53,936 nucleotides of DNA. It comes from Bradyrhizobium sp. (GTDB lineage Bacteria; Pseudomonadota; Alphaproteobacteria; Rhizobiales; Xanthobacteraceae). This document shows positions 15,984 through 24,663 of this stretch, piece by piece; positions within the stretch are counted from its first letter, which is position 1; each line of letters begins with the position of its first letter. The stretch is from NCBI RefSeq assembly GCF_016219575.1, contig NZ_JACRMG010000022.1, positions 1-53,936 of the forward strand, given 5' to 3'. The notes below the pieces were generated by a model, which was not told where the DNA came from, made no database searches, and worked only from the letters and a program-made list of their open reading frames with translations. A program made the position numbers and the translations under genes.

Positions 15984-16934
15984 CTATGCGCCTCCGGCCT
16001 TCCCGCCATGCAGCCACTGGCCGATCAGATGATGCGCAATCGCAAAGGGATGTGCCGCAAACAGACCGTTGGGATGCTCGCGCTTGTGCATCAATTCCAG
16101 TTCCGCGCGGTCGAACCAGCGCGCCTCTTCGAGCTCGTTGCGATCCACGACGATATCCTCGTTGAGCGCCCGCGCGGTGCAGCCGATCATCAGCGACGAC
16201 GGATAGGGCCATGGCTGCGTCATGTAGTAATTCACGTCGGTGACGCGGATGCCGGATTCCTCGAAAATCTCGCGGGCAACGGCGTCCTCGATGGTTTCCG
16301 CGGCTTCGACGAAACCGGCGAGGCAGGAATACATGCCGGGCATGAACTGCTTCTGCCGGCCGAGCAGCGCCTTGTCGCCCGAGCTCACGAACATGATCAC
16401 GACGGGGTCGGTGCGCGGAAAGTGCTCGGCCTTGCAGCTCGCGCAATCGCGCTTCCAGCCGCCTTCCTTCATGGAGGTGCGCTGCCCGCAATTGGCGCAG
16501 AAGCCGTGGCGCTGATGCCAGGTCACGAGCGATTTCGCCATCGCAATCGCCGACAATTGCTCCAGCGGCACCAGGCCCTGCATCGCCATGCCGCGCAATT
16601 CCGTCACCGCGACGTCATTGCGGCCGACCAGCTTTTCCGCAGCAGGAGGCGAAATGCCCATGCCGAAGATCGGCGCACCGTCGCGCAGGCCCAGGAAGAT
16701 CGTGCCGGGATTGGCGCCATAGCCGAGAGCTTCCTTGATCGAGAGCAGCGCGCGGGGGCCGGCCTCCTCCTGTTTCATGACCAGCGAGTCGCGGTAGACC
16801 ACATAGGCCCGCGCATTTTGCTGGCCTTCGAGCGCGAACAGTTTCTCGTCATTGGTGCGCAGATGTGCGGCGCGATCGAGGACATGGGTGACGAAGGCGG
16901 GCTTGCCCAGCGGATATTTGTCGAATGCGGACAT
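15984..16934 (-). CDS. nudC: NAD+ diphosphatase (NADH pyrophosphatase/decapping)
   Basis: A 316-residue Nudix hydrolase of the NudC subfamily, which cleaves NAD(H) and can remove NAD caps from RNA. The zinc ribbon has two CxxC pairs (CANCG and CASCK), the Nudix box runs from GFVEAAETIEDAVA to REIFEESGI, and the subfamily motif reads TQPWPYPSS. It lies 10 bases downstream of the HIT gene on the same strand, so the pair is co-transcribed. Both act on nucleotide pyrophosphates. Confidence 0.93.
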   Translation of the reverse strand: MSAFDKYPLGKPAFVTHVLDRAAHLRTNDEKLFALEGQQNARAYVVYRDSLVMKQEEAGPRALLSIKEALGYGANPGTIFLGLRDGAPIFGMGISPPAAEKLVGRNDVAVTELRGMAMQGLVPLEQLSAIAMAKSLVTWHQRHGFCANCGQRTSMKEGGWKRDCASCKAEHFPRTDPVVIMFVSSGDKALLGRQKQFMPGMYSCLAGFVEAAETIEDAVAREIFEESGIRVTDVNYYMTQPWPYPSSLMIGCTARALNEDIVVDRNELEEARWFDRAELELMHKREHPNGLFAAHPFAIAHHLIGQWLHGGKAGGA

Positions 16935-16944
16935 TTTCTTGTTC

Positions 16945-17361
16945 TCAACCTAGCCAGATTTTGCGGCGAAGCGCGCTGATGAAATTCTGTACTTCCGTCG
17001 CGTCATGCGCGAGCGGCGGCACCACGCCCCAGACCGGGCGCGGCCAGGCCGCATCGTTCTTGCGGCGGGCAATGACGTGAACGTGGAGCTGCGGCACCAC
17101 ATTGCCGAGGGCGGCAATATTCAGCTTGTCGCATTTGGTGATCTCCTTCAGCGCGCGCGCGACGCGCGACACTTCCGTCGTCAGCTGCGCTTGCGCGACC
17201 TCGTCGAGGTCGATGATCTCTATCGCGCCCTCTCGGCGCGGCACCAGCAACAGCCAGGGATAGTTAGCGTCTTTGATCACGAGCACGCGGCACAACGGCA
17301 GATCGCCGATGTCGATGGTGTCTTGGGTGAGCTGGGGATGCAGCGACCAGGCGGCGGGCAT
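16945..17361 (-). CDS. HIT domain nucleotide-binding protein
   Basis: A 138-residue histidine-triad protein. The triad region reads NVVPQLHVHVIAR, so the first His of the usual HxHxH is Gln, a variant seen in some proteobacterial HIT proteins. HIT enzymes hydrolyse or transfer nucleotidyl groups. It is the first gene of the HIT-nudC-pfkB operon. The start near 17361 gives the normal family length. Confidence 0.85.
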   Translation of the reverse strand: MPAAWSLHPQLTQDTIDIGDLPLCRVLVIKDANYPWLLLVPRREGAIEIIDLDEVAQAQLTTEVSRVARALKEITKCDKLNIAALGNVVPQLHVHVIARRKNDAAWPRPVWGVVPPLAHDATEVQNFISALRRKIWLG

Positions 17362-17438
17362 TCTTGGTTCCCAAACCCGATTTCAGCCGGGTCCAAAAGA
17401 GTGCCTTCTGGAGGGCACTGTCTGTGTCATATCAAGGC

Positions 17439-17536
17439 GTCATCACCCGCGAAAGCGGGTGATCCAGTACGCCGCGGCTCCTCTGTTTACGGCGGGGCCG
17501 GCGATTACTGGATACCCCGCTTCCGCGGGGTATGAC
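17439..17536. repeat. GTCAT-type palindromic intergenic repeat
   Basis: Starts GTCATCACCCGCGAAAGCGG and ends CCGCGGGGTATGAC. It shares ATCCAGTACGCCGCGG with the copies at 12245 and 21025. It fills most of the gap between the HIT gene and the ffs promoter; 17362-17438 shows nothing else. Confidence 0.65.
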
Positions 17537-17549
17537 AGCGGGGGAGCGC

Positions 17550-17578
17550 TTGCTTTCCGGCCTTTTTGGCTCCAAATA
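17550..17578 (+). promoter_or_regulatory. Promoter of ffs
   Basis: TTGCTT (17550-17555) and CAAATA (17573-17578) are separated by exactly 17 bases. Transcription would start about 7 bases later, at about 17585, where the paired 5' end of the 4.5S RNA begins. Confidence 0.5.
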
Positions 17579-17584
17579 GGGACC

Positions 17585-17680
17585 GGGAGATTGGCGGTGG
17601 ACGAGCCACTCGCCAACCGGGTCAGGTCCGGAAGGAAGCAGCCCTAACGAGGTTCGGATCGGGTCGCTCGTCAGTCTCCC
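17585..17680 (+). ncRNA. ffs: Signal recognition particle 4.5S RNA
   Basis: The short bacterial SRP RNA that binds Ffh and targets membrane proteins. The universal Ffh-binding hairpin is present as GGTCAGGTCCGGAAGGAAGC followed by AGCCCTAA. The 5' GGGAGA (17585-17590) pairs with TCTCCC (17675-17680), which defines a single long hairpin of about 96 bases. A T-run at 17685-17690 lies behind it. It sits directly upstream of dnaX. Confidence 0.93.
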
Positions 17681-17785
17681 ACCTGTTTTTTCGAGCGAAT
17701 CGCGCTGGGAGCGGGCCCTTGCCCGTCCGGCGCGTGCTCCTTTCCGCAATCAGGCCACGAGAGATTATCAATTGCGGATCGACCG

Positions 17786-19606
17786 ATGACCGATGCTGGC
17801 GCTCCCCCTCCTGAAGGCCAGGGCGGCTTCGATCTCGGCGGTCAGCCGGATGCCGCCAGGCCGTACCGGGTGCTGGCACGGAAATACCGTCCCTCCAGCT
17901 TTGAGGATCTGATCGGCCAGGAGGCCATGGTCCGCACCGTCTCGAATGCATTCGAGACCGGGCGCATTCCGCAGGCCTGGATCCTCACCGGCGTGCGCGG
18001 GGTCGGCAAGACCACCACTGCCCGCATTCTTGCCCGTGCGCTGAACTACGAATTGCCGGATGGTTCCGTGAAGGGGCCGACCATCGTCATGCCGAAGCTC
18101 GGCGTGCATTGCCAGGCGATCATGGAAAGCCGGCACATGGACGTGCTGGAGATGGACGCAGCCTCCCACACCGGCGTCGACGATGTGCGCCAGATCAATG
18201 ACAGCGTGCGCTATGCGCCGGCTAGCGCGCGTTACAAGGTCTATATCATCGACGAAGTCCACATGCTCTCGACGGCGGCGTTCAACGCCTTCCTCAAGAC
18301 GCTGGAGGAGCCGCCGGAGCACGCCAAGTTCGTGTTCGCCACGACGGAGATCCGCAAGGTGCCGGTCACGGTGCTGTCGCGCTGCCAGCGTTTTGACCTG
18401 CGCCGCGTCGAGGCCGACGTGCTGATGGGGCATCTGTCCAACATCGCCAGGAAGGAAGGCGTCGAGGTCGAGGGCGAAGCGCTCGGCATCATTGCGCGCG
18501 CTGCCGAAGGCTCGGTGCGCGATTCGCTGTCGCTGTTCGACCAGGCCATCGCGCATGCCGCTGGCACAGTTCGTGCCGACGCCGTGCGGCAGATGCTGGG
18601 ACTGGCCGATCGCACCCGCGTCATCGACCTCTTTGAAAAGCTCGCCGGCGGCGATATCGCCGGCGCGTTCAAGGAATTCCGCGAGCAGTATGACGTCGGC
18701 GCCGATCCGATCGTGGTGCTGTCGGATCTGGCCGAATTCGTCAACTTCGTCACCCGCGTGAAGATCGTGCCGGCCACCGCGGATAATGTCACGTTCGGCG
18801 AGACCGAGCGCGTGCGCGCCCGCGAATTCGCGGCAAAGCTCTCGATGCGGGTGCTGTCGCGAATGTGGCAGATGCTCCTCAAGGGCATTACCGAGGTGCA
18901 GACCGCGACGCGCCCCGCTGCGGCCGCCGAGATGGTGCTGGTGCGGATTGCCTATGTCGCCGATTTGCCGACGCCGGATGAGGCGATCCGGATGATCGAG
19001 CAGAACGGCGGATCGTCGCCGGTGGCCTCGAGCAGTGCCGCGCCGCGCGGCGCGCCGGCTTCGACCGTGTCGGCGATGCCGTCCTCTCCGGCCCGTGCGC
19101 CGGTTTCCTCGCCTCGCGCCAACGCCGAGGCCCGCCCGCAGCCGATGGCGAGCGTCGAGCCGCAATCCGCGCCGGTGTTGCGCATCTCCAGTTTTCCGCA
19201 GCTCATCGCGCTCGCCGGCGAGAAGCGCGATCTCATGACCAAGAGCGCGCTGGAAGCCGACATGCGGCTGGTACGCATCGAGGACGGCAGGCTCGAGATC
19301 GCGCTGGAGCCCAACGCCTCGCGCGGGCTCGTCAACGATCTCTCGCGTAAGCTCGAATTATGGACCGGGCGGCGCTGGACCGTGATCGTCTCCAACGAGG
19401 CCGGCCATCCGACGGTGCGCTCGCAGAATCTCGCCGAGAAGAGCGCGCGCGAGCGCGCGGCCGAAGCCGATCCGCGCGTGCAGGAGGTGCTCGCACGTTT
19501 TCCCGGCACCAGGGTCGTTGAGGTTCGCCGCCTTGCCGCGGAGCTGCCGGAATCCGATCTTATCGCTGACGATCCCGCGGAAATGCCCGACAGCGACGAC
19601 GACTGA
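17786..19606 (+). CDS. dnaX: DNA polymerase III subunits gamma/tau
   Basis: The clamp-loader ATPase, 606 residues. YRPSSFEDLIGQ precedes Walker A GVRGVGKTTTA, Walker B is IIDEVHMLS, and sensor 1 and the C-terminal tau-type region follow. A Pro/Ser/Ala-rich linker is at about 405-460. The zinc-binding module of E. coli DnaX (four Cys) is reduced to one Cys, in LGVHCQAI. ATG 17786 directly precedes a short acidic leader. It begins the dnaX-ybaB-recR operon, a gene order conserved in many bacteria. Confidence 0.95.
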   Translation: MTDAGAPPPEGQGGFDLGGQPDAARPYRVLARKYRPSSFEDLIGQEAMVRTVSNAFETGRIPQAWILTGVRGVGKTTTARILARALNYELPDGSVKGPTIVMPKLGVHCQAIMESRHMDVLEMDAASHTGVDDVRQINDSVRYAPASARYKVYIIDEVHMLSTAAFNAFLKTLEEPPEHAKFVFATTEIRKVPVTVLSRCQRFDLRRVEADVLMGHLSNIARKEGVEVEGEALGIIARAAEGSVRDSLSLFDQAIAHAAGTVRADAVRQMLGLADRTRVIDLFEKLAGGDIAGAFKEFREQYDVGADPIVVLSDLAEFVNFVTRVKIVPATADNVTFGETERVRAREFAAKLSMRVLSRMWQMLLKGITEVQTATRPAAAAEMVLVRIAYVADLPTPDEAIRMIEQNGGSSPVASSSAAPRGAPASTVSAMPSSPARAPVSSPRANAEARPQPMASVEPQSAPVLRISSFPQLIALAGEKRDLMTKSALEADMRLVRIEDGRLEIALEPNASRGLVNDLSRKLELWTGRRWTVIVSNEAGHPTVRSQNLAEKSARERAAEADPRVQEVLARFPGTRVVEVRRLAAELPESDLIADDPAEMPDSDDD

Positions 19607-19624
19607 TCTGACAAGGAAAGAGCA

Positions 19625-19954
19625 ATGGCTGATTTTCTCGGCATGATGAAGCAGGCCGCGCAGCTGCAATCGAAAATGCAGGCGATGCAGGACGAACTCG
19701 GCAATGTCGAGGTCGAGGGCATTTCCGGCGGCGGCATGGTATCGGTGCGCATGACGGCGAAGATGGAAGTGAAGGCGGTGAAGATCGATCCGTCGCTGAT
19801 GAAGCCGGAAGAGCGAGAGATCGTCGAGGATCTGGTGGTCAGCGCGTTCAATGACGCCAAGCGCAAGGCGGAAATCGCGATGCAGGAGAAGATGCAGTCG
19901 CTGGCCGGCGGGCTCGGCCTGCCGCCGGGTTTGCTCGGGGGCTTCGGTTCCTGA
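19625..19954 (+). CDS. ybaB: YbaB/EbfC nucleoid-associated protein
   Basis: A 109-residue DNA-binding protein of the YbaB/EbfC family, which dimerises into a tweezer-like nucleoid protein. ADFLGMMKQAAQLQSKMQ begins the helical part and EISGGGMV-type residues (VEGISGGGMVSVRM) mark the core. AAGGAAAGAG lies just upstream of the ATG. It is 18 bases after dnaX and 3 bases before recR, the standard arrangement. Confidence 0.93.
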   Translation: MADFLGMMKQAAQLQSKMQAMQDELGNVEVEGISGGGMVSVRMTAKMEVKAVKIDPSLMKPEEREIVEDLVVSAFNDAKRKAEIAMQEKMQSLAGGLGLPPGLLGGFGS

Positions 19955-19957
19955 CCT

Positions 19958-20560
19958 ATGCCCGCGGTTGCCGGTCCCGAGATCGAACGCCTGATCCAGC
20001 TGCTTGCGCGGCTGCCCGGGCTTGGCCCGCGCTCGGCGCGGCGCGCGGCGCTGCACCTGATCAAGAAGCGCGAGGCGCTGATGACGCCGCTTGCGTCGGC
20101 GCTGCAGGTCGCGATCGAGAAAATCCAGGTGTGCAAGACCTGCGGCAATATCGACACGCAAAACCCCTGCACGGTGTGTACCGATCCGCGCCGCGACCCC
20201 TCGATCATCGTCGTCATCGCCGATGTCGCCGACCTCTGGGCGCTGGAACGGGCGAATGCCGGCAACGGCCGCTATCACGTGCTGGGTGGCACGCTGTCGC
20301 CGCTCGACGGCGTCGGCCCGCAGGACCTGTCCATCGATGCGCTGGTGGCGCGCGCACATGAGGAACCGGTGAAGGAGATCGTGCTGGCGCTCAATGCGAC
20401 GGTGGACGGCCAGACCACCGCGCATTACATCACCGACCTCCTGCAGGACGCCAATGTGCGGGTGACCAGGCTGGCGCACGGCGTGCCGGTCGGCGGAGAG
20501 CTTGATTATCTGGACGAAGGTACGCTATCGGCTGCCATGCGGCAGCGCACGCTGTTCTAA
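19958..20560 (+). CDS. recR: Recombination mediator RecR
   Basis: A 200-residue protein that works with RecF/RecO to load RecA on gapped DNA. The N-terminal helix-hairpin-helix reads LLARLPGLGPRSARR, the zinc finger is CKTCGN...CTVC, and the Toprim domain and LSPLDGVGP motif follow. The usual Toprim glutamate (VVE in E. coli) is not present; the segment reads IVVIADVADLWALE, with Ala at residue 88. RecR does not use this residue for catalysis, so function may be kept. It completes the dnaX-ybaB-recR operon. Confidence 0.94.
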   Translation: MPAVAGPEIERLIQLLARLPGLGPRSARRAALHLIKKREALMTPLASALQVAIEKIQVCKTCGNIDTQNPCTVCTDPRRDPSIIVVIADVADLWALERANAGNGRYHVLGGTLSPLDGVGPQDLSIDALVARAHEEPVKEIVLALNATVDGQTTAHYITDLLQDANVRVTRLAHGVPVGGELDYLDEGTLSAAMRQRTLF

Positions 20561-20584
20561 TTCTCTCGACATACGGAACTGGAA

Positions 20585-21019
20585 ATGACGAAACGACGAT
20601 TCGGCGGACGCTGGGGCTTTGCGTTGCTCATGGCGATGGCCTTCGCGGCGCCTGCTGCCTCCGCCCAATCCGCGCAGCCAGCGGAACCCGCACCGTCGAA
20701 GCCCGGCAAGCTGATCAATGCCGGCGACGTCCTGTCCGGCGAGCTCACCACCATCAAGACGCGCGGCAAGCGCGGCAAGGCCGCGACCTACCAGATCACC
20801 TCGGAGCCGCGCCGGCTGCCGCCTCCGAACGGGCTATGCAACCTCGAGACGGGTCCGGAGACGTTCCAACTCGTCACCACCAGCGACGCGCAGGCGGCAC
20901 AGCTGAAGGGCTTTGTCGGCAAGTCCATTTCCGTGAAGGTGGACGAAGTATCCTGCGCGCAGGCCGCGGGGCAAATGACCGAGGCCATCATCACCAAATG
21001 GAGCGTGGTGAAGCAGTAA
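20585..21019 (+). CDS. Secreted hypothetical protein
   Basis: A 144-residue protein with a clear signal peptide (basic MTKRRFGGR, hydrophobic core, PAASAQ cleavage area near residue 28). A Pro-rich start and a small globular part with two Cys (NGLCNLE and EVSCAQ), possibly disulfide-linked, make up the mature form. I do not recognise a family. It lies 24 bases after recR and may share its transcript, though an exported protein there is probably unrelated to recombination. Confidence 0.65.
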   Translation: MTKRRFGGRWGFALLMAMAFAAPAASAQSAQPAEPAPSKPGKLINAGDVLSGELTTIKTRGKRGKAATYQITSEPRRLPPPNGLCNLETGPETFQLVTTSDAQAAQLKGFVGKSISVKVDEVSCAQAAGQMTEAIITKWSVVKQ

Positions 21020-21024
21020 GAGGT

Positions 21025-21126
21025 GTCATCGCCAGGCTTGACCGGGCGAGCCAGTACGCCGCGGCCTCTCGCTTCTATTTCAAGCGCCTCTTGAATACCG
21101 GATCACCCGCATTCGCGGGTGATGAC
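21025..21126. repeat. GTCAT-type palindromic intergenic repeat
   Basis: Begins GTCATCGCCAGGCTTGACC and ends CGCGGGTGATGAC, with CCAGTACGCCGCGGCC inside. It separates two convergent genes and may act as a transcript end. Confidence 0.65.
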
Positions 21127-21134
21127 AGCTTGGA

Positions 21135-22496
21135 TCAGACCCTTACCGGTCCCAGCGCATCGAAATGCCCGCGCTTCTGCAGAAGGGCCAGCAGAAGCAA
21201 GCTCGGCACTGCCACCAGAACGGAGATCGCGAAGAACAGCGGCCAGCCCGTTGCCGCCGCCACATAGCCCGCGCCTGAGGACAGGTAGGTACGTCCGACC
21301 GCGGACAGCGCGGTGAGCAATGCGTATTGTGTCGCGGTGTGCAGGGGATTCTGGCACAGCGCCGACAGGTAGGCGACGAAGATCACGGTGCCGATCGCGC
21401 CGGTGAAATTCTCCACCGAGATGGCAAGTGCCAGCGCCCATTGGTTGACGCCGACATGGGCAAGCCAGGCGAATGCCAGGTTGGAGGTGGCCTGCAGCAG
21501 GCCGCCGATCCACAGGCTCGTGACCAGCGAATAGCGCCGCGCCACATAGCCTCCCGCAAAGCCGCCGATCAGGGTAGCGGCCAGACCGACGCCCTTGACG
21601 ATGCCGGCGTAGTCATTGCGGGTGAAGCCGAGGTCGATCACGAACGGCGCGGTCATGGTGCCGGAGAAGGCGTCGGTGAACTTGTAGAGCACCACGAAGG
21701 CGAGTGCGGTGAGCGCATCCTTTCGGGTCAGGAATTCCGAGAAGGCGCCGATCGCCGCGTGCAGGACGCGCGAGAATGCGCTCTCCGAGCGGGTGGCCGC
21801 TTCCGCGCGGGCGGACTGCTCGGGCTCGGTGGCGGCAAGCGCCGTCAGCGTGCCGATCAAGACCAGCGCCGCCATGCTCACATAGCCCCACATCCAGGCC
21901 GAGGTGCGGCCGATGCCGGTGGATTCGAAAGCGGTGACCAGGAACAGCACGCCGGCGGTGGAGACCAGCATGCCGATCCGGTAAGCCGCGACGTAGGAGG
22001 CCATGCCGGCGGCCTGCTCGTTCTCGGGCAGGCTTTCGACGCGGAAGGCGTCGACCACGATGTCCTGGGTCGACGACATCGTCGCGACGAGCAGCGCGCC
22101 GAGCGCCACGAACAGCGGCGAGCGCGCCGGGTCGGTCAACGCCAGCAGCAGGATCGCGCCGATCAGCAGCAGTTGCGAAAATACCAGCCAGCCGCGGCGG
22201 CGGCCGAAGGCGCGCGTGAAGACCGGCACATGCAGTGCATCGACCAGCGGGGCCCAGAGAAATTTCAGCGTGTAGGGCGTGCCGACCAGCGCGAACAGCC
22301 CGATGGTGCCGAGGTCGACGCCGGCCTCGCGCATCCACACCAGCAGTGTCGATCCCGACAGCGCCAGCGGCAGGCCGGAGGAAAAGCCGAGCAGCAGCAC
22401 GATCAGCACGCGCGGCTGCAGGTAGACGGTGAGGCTTTCGCGCCAGGAGGGCCGGTCGGGGGATGCGTTTTCGGCGGAGGTGTCGGGAGCGGTCAT
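21135..22496 (-). CDS. MFS transporter, AmpG-like permease
   Basis: About 453 residues with twelve hydrophobic segments. The N-terminal part SLTVYLQPRVLIVLLLGFSS, then GLPLALSGSTLLVWMREAGV, is characteristic of AmpG/MFS permeases that import muropeptides for cell-wall recycling. ATG 22496 is chosen because the longer frame runs into a hairpin repeat. No ampD or beta-lactamase gene is nearby, so the muropeptide role is from family similarity only. Confidence 0.83.
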   Translation of the reverse strand: MTAPDTSAENASPDRPSWRESLTVYLQPRVLIVLLLGFSSGLPLALSGSTLLVWMREAGVDLGTIGLFALVGTPYTLKFLWAPLVDALHVPVFTRAFGRRRGWLVFSQLLLIGAILLLALTDPARSPLFVALGALLVATMSSTQDIVVDAFRVESLPENEQAAGMASYVAAYRIGMLVSTAGVLFLVTAFESTGIGRTSAWMWGYVSMAALVLIGTLTALAATEPEQSARAEAATRSESAFSRVLHAAIGAFSEFLTRKDALTALAFVVLYKFTDAFSGTMTAPFVIDLGFTRNDYAGIVKGVGLAATLIGGFAGGYVARRYSLVTSLWIGGLLQATSNLAFAWLAHVGVNQWALALAISVENFTGAIGTVIFVAYLSALCQNPLHTATQYALLTALSAVGRTYLSSGAGYVAAATGWPLFFAISVLVAVPSLLLLALLQKRGHFDALGPVRV

Positions 22497-22527
22497 GGGA
22501 CCGTTGGTAGCAGATTCTGCGGGAATT

Positions 22528-22600
22528 CGTAGGGTGGGTAGAGCGCAGCGAAACCCACCAACCAAGGTGATGGGTTTCGCTGCGCTCTACCCATCCTACG
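22528..22600. repeat. Near-perfect 30-bp hairpin repeat
   Basis: CGTAGGGTGGGTAGAGCGCA and the next 10 bases are mirrored by the last 30 bases of the element with a single mismatch; the loop is about 13 bases. It lies between the AmpG-like gene and rmuC, both on the minus strand, so it could end the rmuC transcript. This hairpin type (TGGGTTTCGCTGCGCTC) differs from the GTCAT family. Confidence 0.7.
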
Positions 22601-22608
22601 CGACCTTA

Positions 22609-23814
22609 CTACTCCCCCGCCTGCAGCTTGCGCGGCGGCAGCGGGAACAGCTCGGCGGCGCCTTTGACCAGCCGCGGGGCCTCAGCCGGCGGCTCCTTGG
22701 AAAAATCCAGCTCCTCGATGCGCCCGGCGCGCTTTTCGATCTTGTCGGCGGAGATCAGGATCTGGCGGACGTCCTCGTTGACGTCGCCAAAATGCTTTTG
22801 CAGCTTCAACACGCGATCCCTGAGTCGGCCGAGATCGTCGCCGAGGTGCATCACCTCGTTGCGGATCTGGTCGGCGGCGTCGCGGATACGGGCGTCCTTC
22901 AGGATCTGCTGCATTACCTGGATCGCCAGCATCAATAGCGACGGCGACACCAGCACGACGCGGGCGCGATAGGCCTTCTGGATGACGTCGTCGAACCCGT
23001 CGTGGATTTCGGCGTAGACCGATTCCGACGGCACGAACATCAGCGCGGTGTCCTGGGTCTCACCGGTGACCAGGTATTTTTCAGCAATATCGCTGACATG
23101 CTTCAGAATGTCGGTGCGCAGGCGCTGCGCGGCGATGCGGCGCTCTTCGTCGCTGCGCGCATCGTGCAGCGCCGTCATCGCCTCCAGCGGAAATTTCGCA
23201 TCGATGCAGAGCGGGCGCTGGTCGGGCAGGAACACCACGCAGTCCGGCCGCTTGCCTGACGTCAGCGTGAACTGGAATTCGTAGGAGCCCTTGGGCATAC
23301 CGTCCTGGACGATCGCTTCCATCCGCGCCTGGCCGAACGCGCCGCGCGACTGCTTGTTGGCGAGCACGTCGCGCAAGGTCGTCACCTGCGTCGTCAGGTC
23401 GGTGAGGTTCTTGTGCGCATTATCGATGATGCCGAGCCGCTCGTGCAGCTTGCGGAGACTGTCCATCGTGTTGCGCGTGGTCGCTTCCATCGACTGGCCG
23501 ACGCGATGGGTCACCGAATCGAGCCGTTCGTTGACCGCGCGCGCCATGTCGGCCTGCCGGCCGGCGAGCGCCTGCGCCATCGCATCGACCCGGCCGGTGG
23601 ATTCGCTCTGGGCGCGCAGCATGTCGGAAAGCCGCTCTTCCAGCTCGTCGGCGCGGATGGCTTGCGCCATGGCGAGCTCCGCACCGCGCCGGCCCGATTT
23701 GGCGACGACGATCACCAGCGCCAGCAGCAGGATGAGTGCGAGCGCGCTGATGCCGATCAGGCCGTCGGCGACGCGGACCGGCCAGTCGCCGATCAGGAAA
23801 AGAATCTCGTTCAT
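22609..23814 (-). CDS. rmuC: DNA recombination protein RmuC
   Basis: A 401-residue protein of the RmuC family, linked to limiting inversions between repeats. An N-terminal membrane anchor (about residues 18-38, LIGISALALILLLALVIVVA) precedes a long coiled coil (about 45-130). The conserved nuclease-like domain follows, with LPDQRPLCIDAKFPLEAM and the FVPSESVYAEI motif. The Pro-rich C-terminus ends at a hairpin repeat. It is divergent from def, and the shared 170-base region holds CtrA-like repeats. Confidence 0.93.
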   Translation of the reverse strand: MNEILFLIGDWPVRVADGLIGISALALILLLALVIVVAKSGRRGAELAMAQAIRADELEERLSDMLRAQSESTGRVDAMAQALAGRQADMARAVNERLDSVTHRVGQSMEATTRNTMDSLRKLHERLGIIDNAHKNLTDLTTQVTTLRDVLANKQSRGAFGQARMEAIVQDGMPKGSYEFQFTLTSGKRPDCVVFLPDQRPLCIDAKFPLEAMTALHDARSDEERRIAAQRLRTDILKHVSDIAEKYLVTGETQDTALMFVPSESVYAEIHDGFDDVIQKAYRARVVLVSPSLLMLAIQVMQQILKDARIRDAADQIRNEVMHLGDDLGRLRDRVLKLQKHFGDVNEDVRQILISADKIEKRAGRIEELDFSKEPPAEAPRLVKGAAELFPLPPRKLQAGE

Positions 23815-23865
23815 GCCGCCTTGTAACCCGATTCGGCCACCCGCGCGAACGAAGAGGGAACATTT

Positions 23866-23932
23866 ATGGTTAATGGGGCGCTAATTTTTATGGTTAACGC
23901 CGCCCTAAAAATCATGGTTAGCGCGGGGTTAA
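23866..23932. promoter_or_regulatory. Phased ATGGTTAA array, CtrA-like
   Basis: ATGGTTAA occurs at 23866 and 23890, and ATGGTTAG at 23914, exactly 24 bases apart. The last overlaps TTAG-N7-TTAA (23918-23932), one base off a CtrA box. On the minus strand these read TTAACCAT, the CtrA half-site. The array lies 52-118 bases upstream of rmuC and 53-119 bases upstream of def. Confidence 0.5.
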
Positions 23933-23984
23933 CGGGCGCCGGCCCGCATTGACCCCGGCAAATCAAGCCCTTAAATCGCGCTTC

Positions 23985-24512
23985 ATGGCCATCAGAGAGA
24001 TCATCATCCTGCCGGACAAGCAGTTGCGGCTGGTGTCGAAACCTGTCGAGAAGGTGACAGCGGAAATCCGCAGGCTCGCCGACGACATGCTGGAGACCAT
24101 GTATGAAGCGCCCGGCATCGGGCTTGCCGCGATCCAGGTCGCGCAGCCGTTGCGGCTGATCACCATGGATCTGGCCAAGCGCGACGAGAATGGCGAGACC
24201 GCGCCGAAGCCGCGCGTCTTCATCAATCCGGAGATCGTTGCGCGCTCCGAAGAGCTGTCGGTCTACGAGGAAGGCTGCCTCTCGATCCCCGAATATTACG
24301 AGGAGGTCGAGCGCCCCGCGCGCGTGCGCGTGCGCTTCACCGATCTCGACGGCAAGGTGCACGAAGAGGACGCCGAAGGCCTCTACGCCACCTGCATCCA
24401 GCACGAGATCGATCATCTCAACGGCGTGCTGTTCGTCGATTATCTCTCCAAGCTGAAGCGCGACCGCGTGCTGAAGAAGTTCGCCAAGGCCGCCAAGCGC
24501 GCCGGGGAGTAG
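23985..24512 (+). CDS. def: Peptide deformylase
   Basis: Removes the N-formyl group from nascent proteins using a metal ion. It has 175 residues from ATG 23985; an upstream TTG frame adds 12 unconserved residues. All three family motifs are visible: GIGLAAIQV, EGCLSIPE and HEIDHLNG with the two metal-binding His. It heads the def-fmt-truA cluster, though a palindromic repeat of about 110 bases separates it from fmt. Confidence 0.95.
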   Translation: MAIREIIILPDKQLRLVSKPVEKVTAEIRRLADDMLETMYEAPGIGLAAIQVAQPLRLITMDLAKRDENGETAPKPRVFINPEIVARSEELSVYEEGCLSIPEYYEEVERPARVRVRFTDLDGKVHEEDAEGLYATCIQHEIDHLNGVLFVDYLSKLKRDRVLKKFAKAAKRAGE

Positions 24513-24529
24513 GCCCCGCTTTATCCGCC

Positions 24530-24643
24530 GTCATGTCCGGGCTTAAGCGCGAAGCGCGTCTATGCGCCAATATCCCGGGCATCCACGACTTGCTTTCTCG
24601 CGGGACCAAAGACGTGGATGGCCGGGGCGAGCCCGGCCATGAC
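24530..24643. repeat. GTCAT-type palindromic repeat between def and fmt
   Basis: Starts GTCATGTCCGGGCTTAAGCG and ends GCCCGGCCATGAC, with facing CCACGACTT and AGACGTGG. It is the same subfamily as 7373-7460. It lies inside a probable operon, so it could set mRNA stability instead of terminating. Confidence 0.65.
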
Positions 24644-24663
24644 GAACAAACCAGGGCGCTCAA

